This document shows positions 5,724-5,745 of a stretch of DNA of 5,745 nucleotides, in pieces; position 1 is the first letter of the stretch, and every line of letters begins with the position of its first letter. The stretch lies in assembly GCA_002479645.1 (NCBI GenBank), contig DLOO01000011.1, positions 3,376-9,120 on the forward strand. Direction: 5' to 3'. This stretch comes from Lachnoclostridium sp. UBA7482. Lineage in GTDB: Bacteria; Bacillota; Clostridia; Lachnospirales; Lachnospiraceae. Made by a program: the position numbers and the translations under genes. The notes under the pieces were generated by a model. It was not told the DNA's origin, searched no databases, and was given only the letters and a program-made list of their open reading frames with translations.

Positions 5724-5745
5724 TGCCGGCGACCGGAATCGAACC
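5724..5745 (-). tRNA. tRNA gene, 3' end only (possibly tRNA-Thr)
   Basis: On the minus strand GGTTCGATTCC gives the end of the 5' T-stem, the T-loop TTCGATT and the start of the 3' T-stem. CGGT follows within the stem and acceptor boundary, then the acceptor 3' strand CGCCGGC (5731-5725) and discriminator A (5724). No CCA is encoded; the sequence continues ATTAGC. The implied acceptor 5' strand, GCCGGCG, with A73 fits threonine tRNAs, but the anticodon lies outside the window, so the amino acid is a guess. The tRNA call itself is firm because spacing from T-loop to acceptor is exact and a terminator follows. Confidence 0.9.

Noticed and set aside
1..5745. CRISPR array, phage, toxin-antitoxin or defence genes
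   Set aside because: No regularly spaced direct repeats and no related proteins were seen on either strand.

Overview
The window looks like chromosomal DNA from an anaerobic Clostridia member, most probably a Lachnospiraceae-type gut bacterium. This is inferred from the style of the PheA, AroF and TyrA proteins, a monomeric group B-like [FeFe] hydrogenase, strong AGGAG-type ribosome binding sites, moderate GC content, and a tRNA gene without an encoded CCA. Every gene I can support lies on the minus strand, so the biological order runs from high to low coordinates.

Upstream end (5745 to 5574): the 3' end of a tRNA gene, possibly tRNA-Thr, enters from the right edge. A textbook intrinsic terminator follows it, then a short intergenic region leading to the next gene. 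Next (5573 to 4134) comes a 479-residue [FeFe] hydrogenase with several 4Fe-4S motifs and all three H-cluster motifs. It is followed, after a 126-base gap, by a 193-residue unrecognised protein with two C-terminal membrane segments (4007 to 3426).

Middle (3425 to 3044): a 382-base gene-free stretch. It holds a remarkable inverted-repeat element of about 281 bp (3126-3406) whose core is a perfect 40-bp inverted repeat. A near-consensus sigma-70-type promoter lies immediately downstream.

Downstream half (3043 to 1): an aromatic amino acid operon, pheA (prephenate dehydratase) - aroF (DAHP synthase) - tyrA (prephenate dehydrogenase) - aroB (3-dehydroquinate synthase, only the first 37 codons present). 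Gaps are 43, 11 and 18 bases and each gene has its own ribosome binding site, so the four are almost certainly one transcript. Together they cover entry to the shikimate pathway (AroF, AroB) and the two prephenate branches to phenylalanine (PheA) and tyrosine (TyrA). The chorismate mutase step is not intact here: PheA carries only a remnant of that domain.

The points most worth a second look are the 281-bp hairpin element, the loss of a metal-binding histidine (and two other normally conserved residues) in AroF, and the truncated chorismate mutase region of PheA. I did not find a defence system, CRISPR array or other wholly new system.
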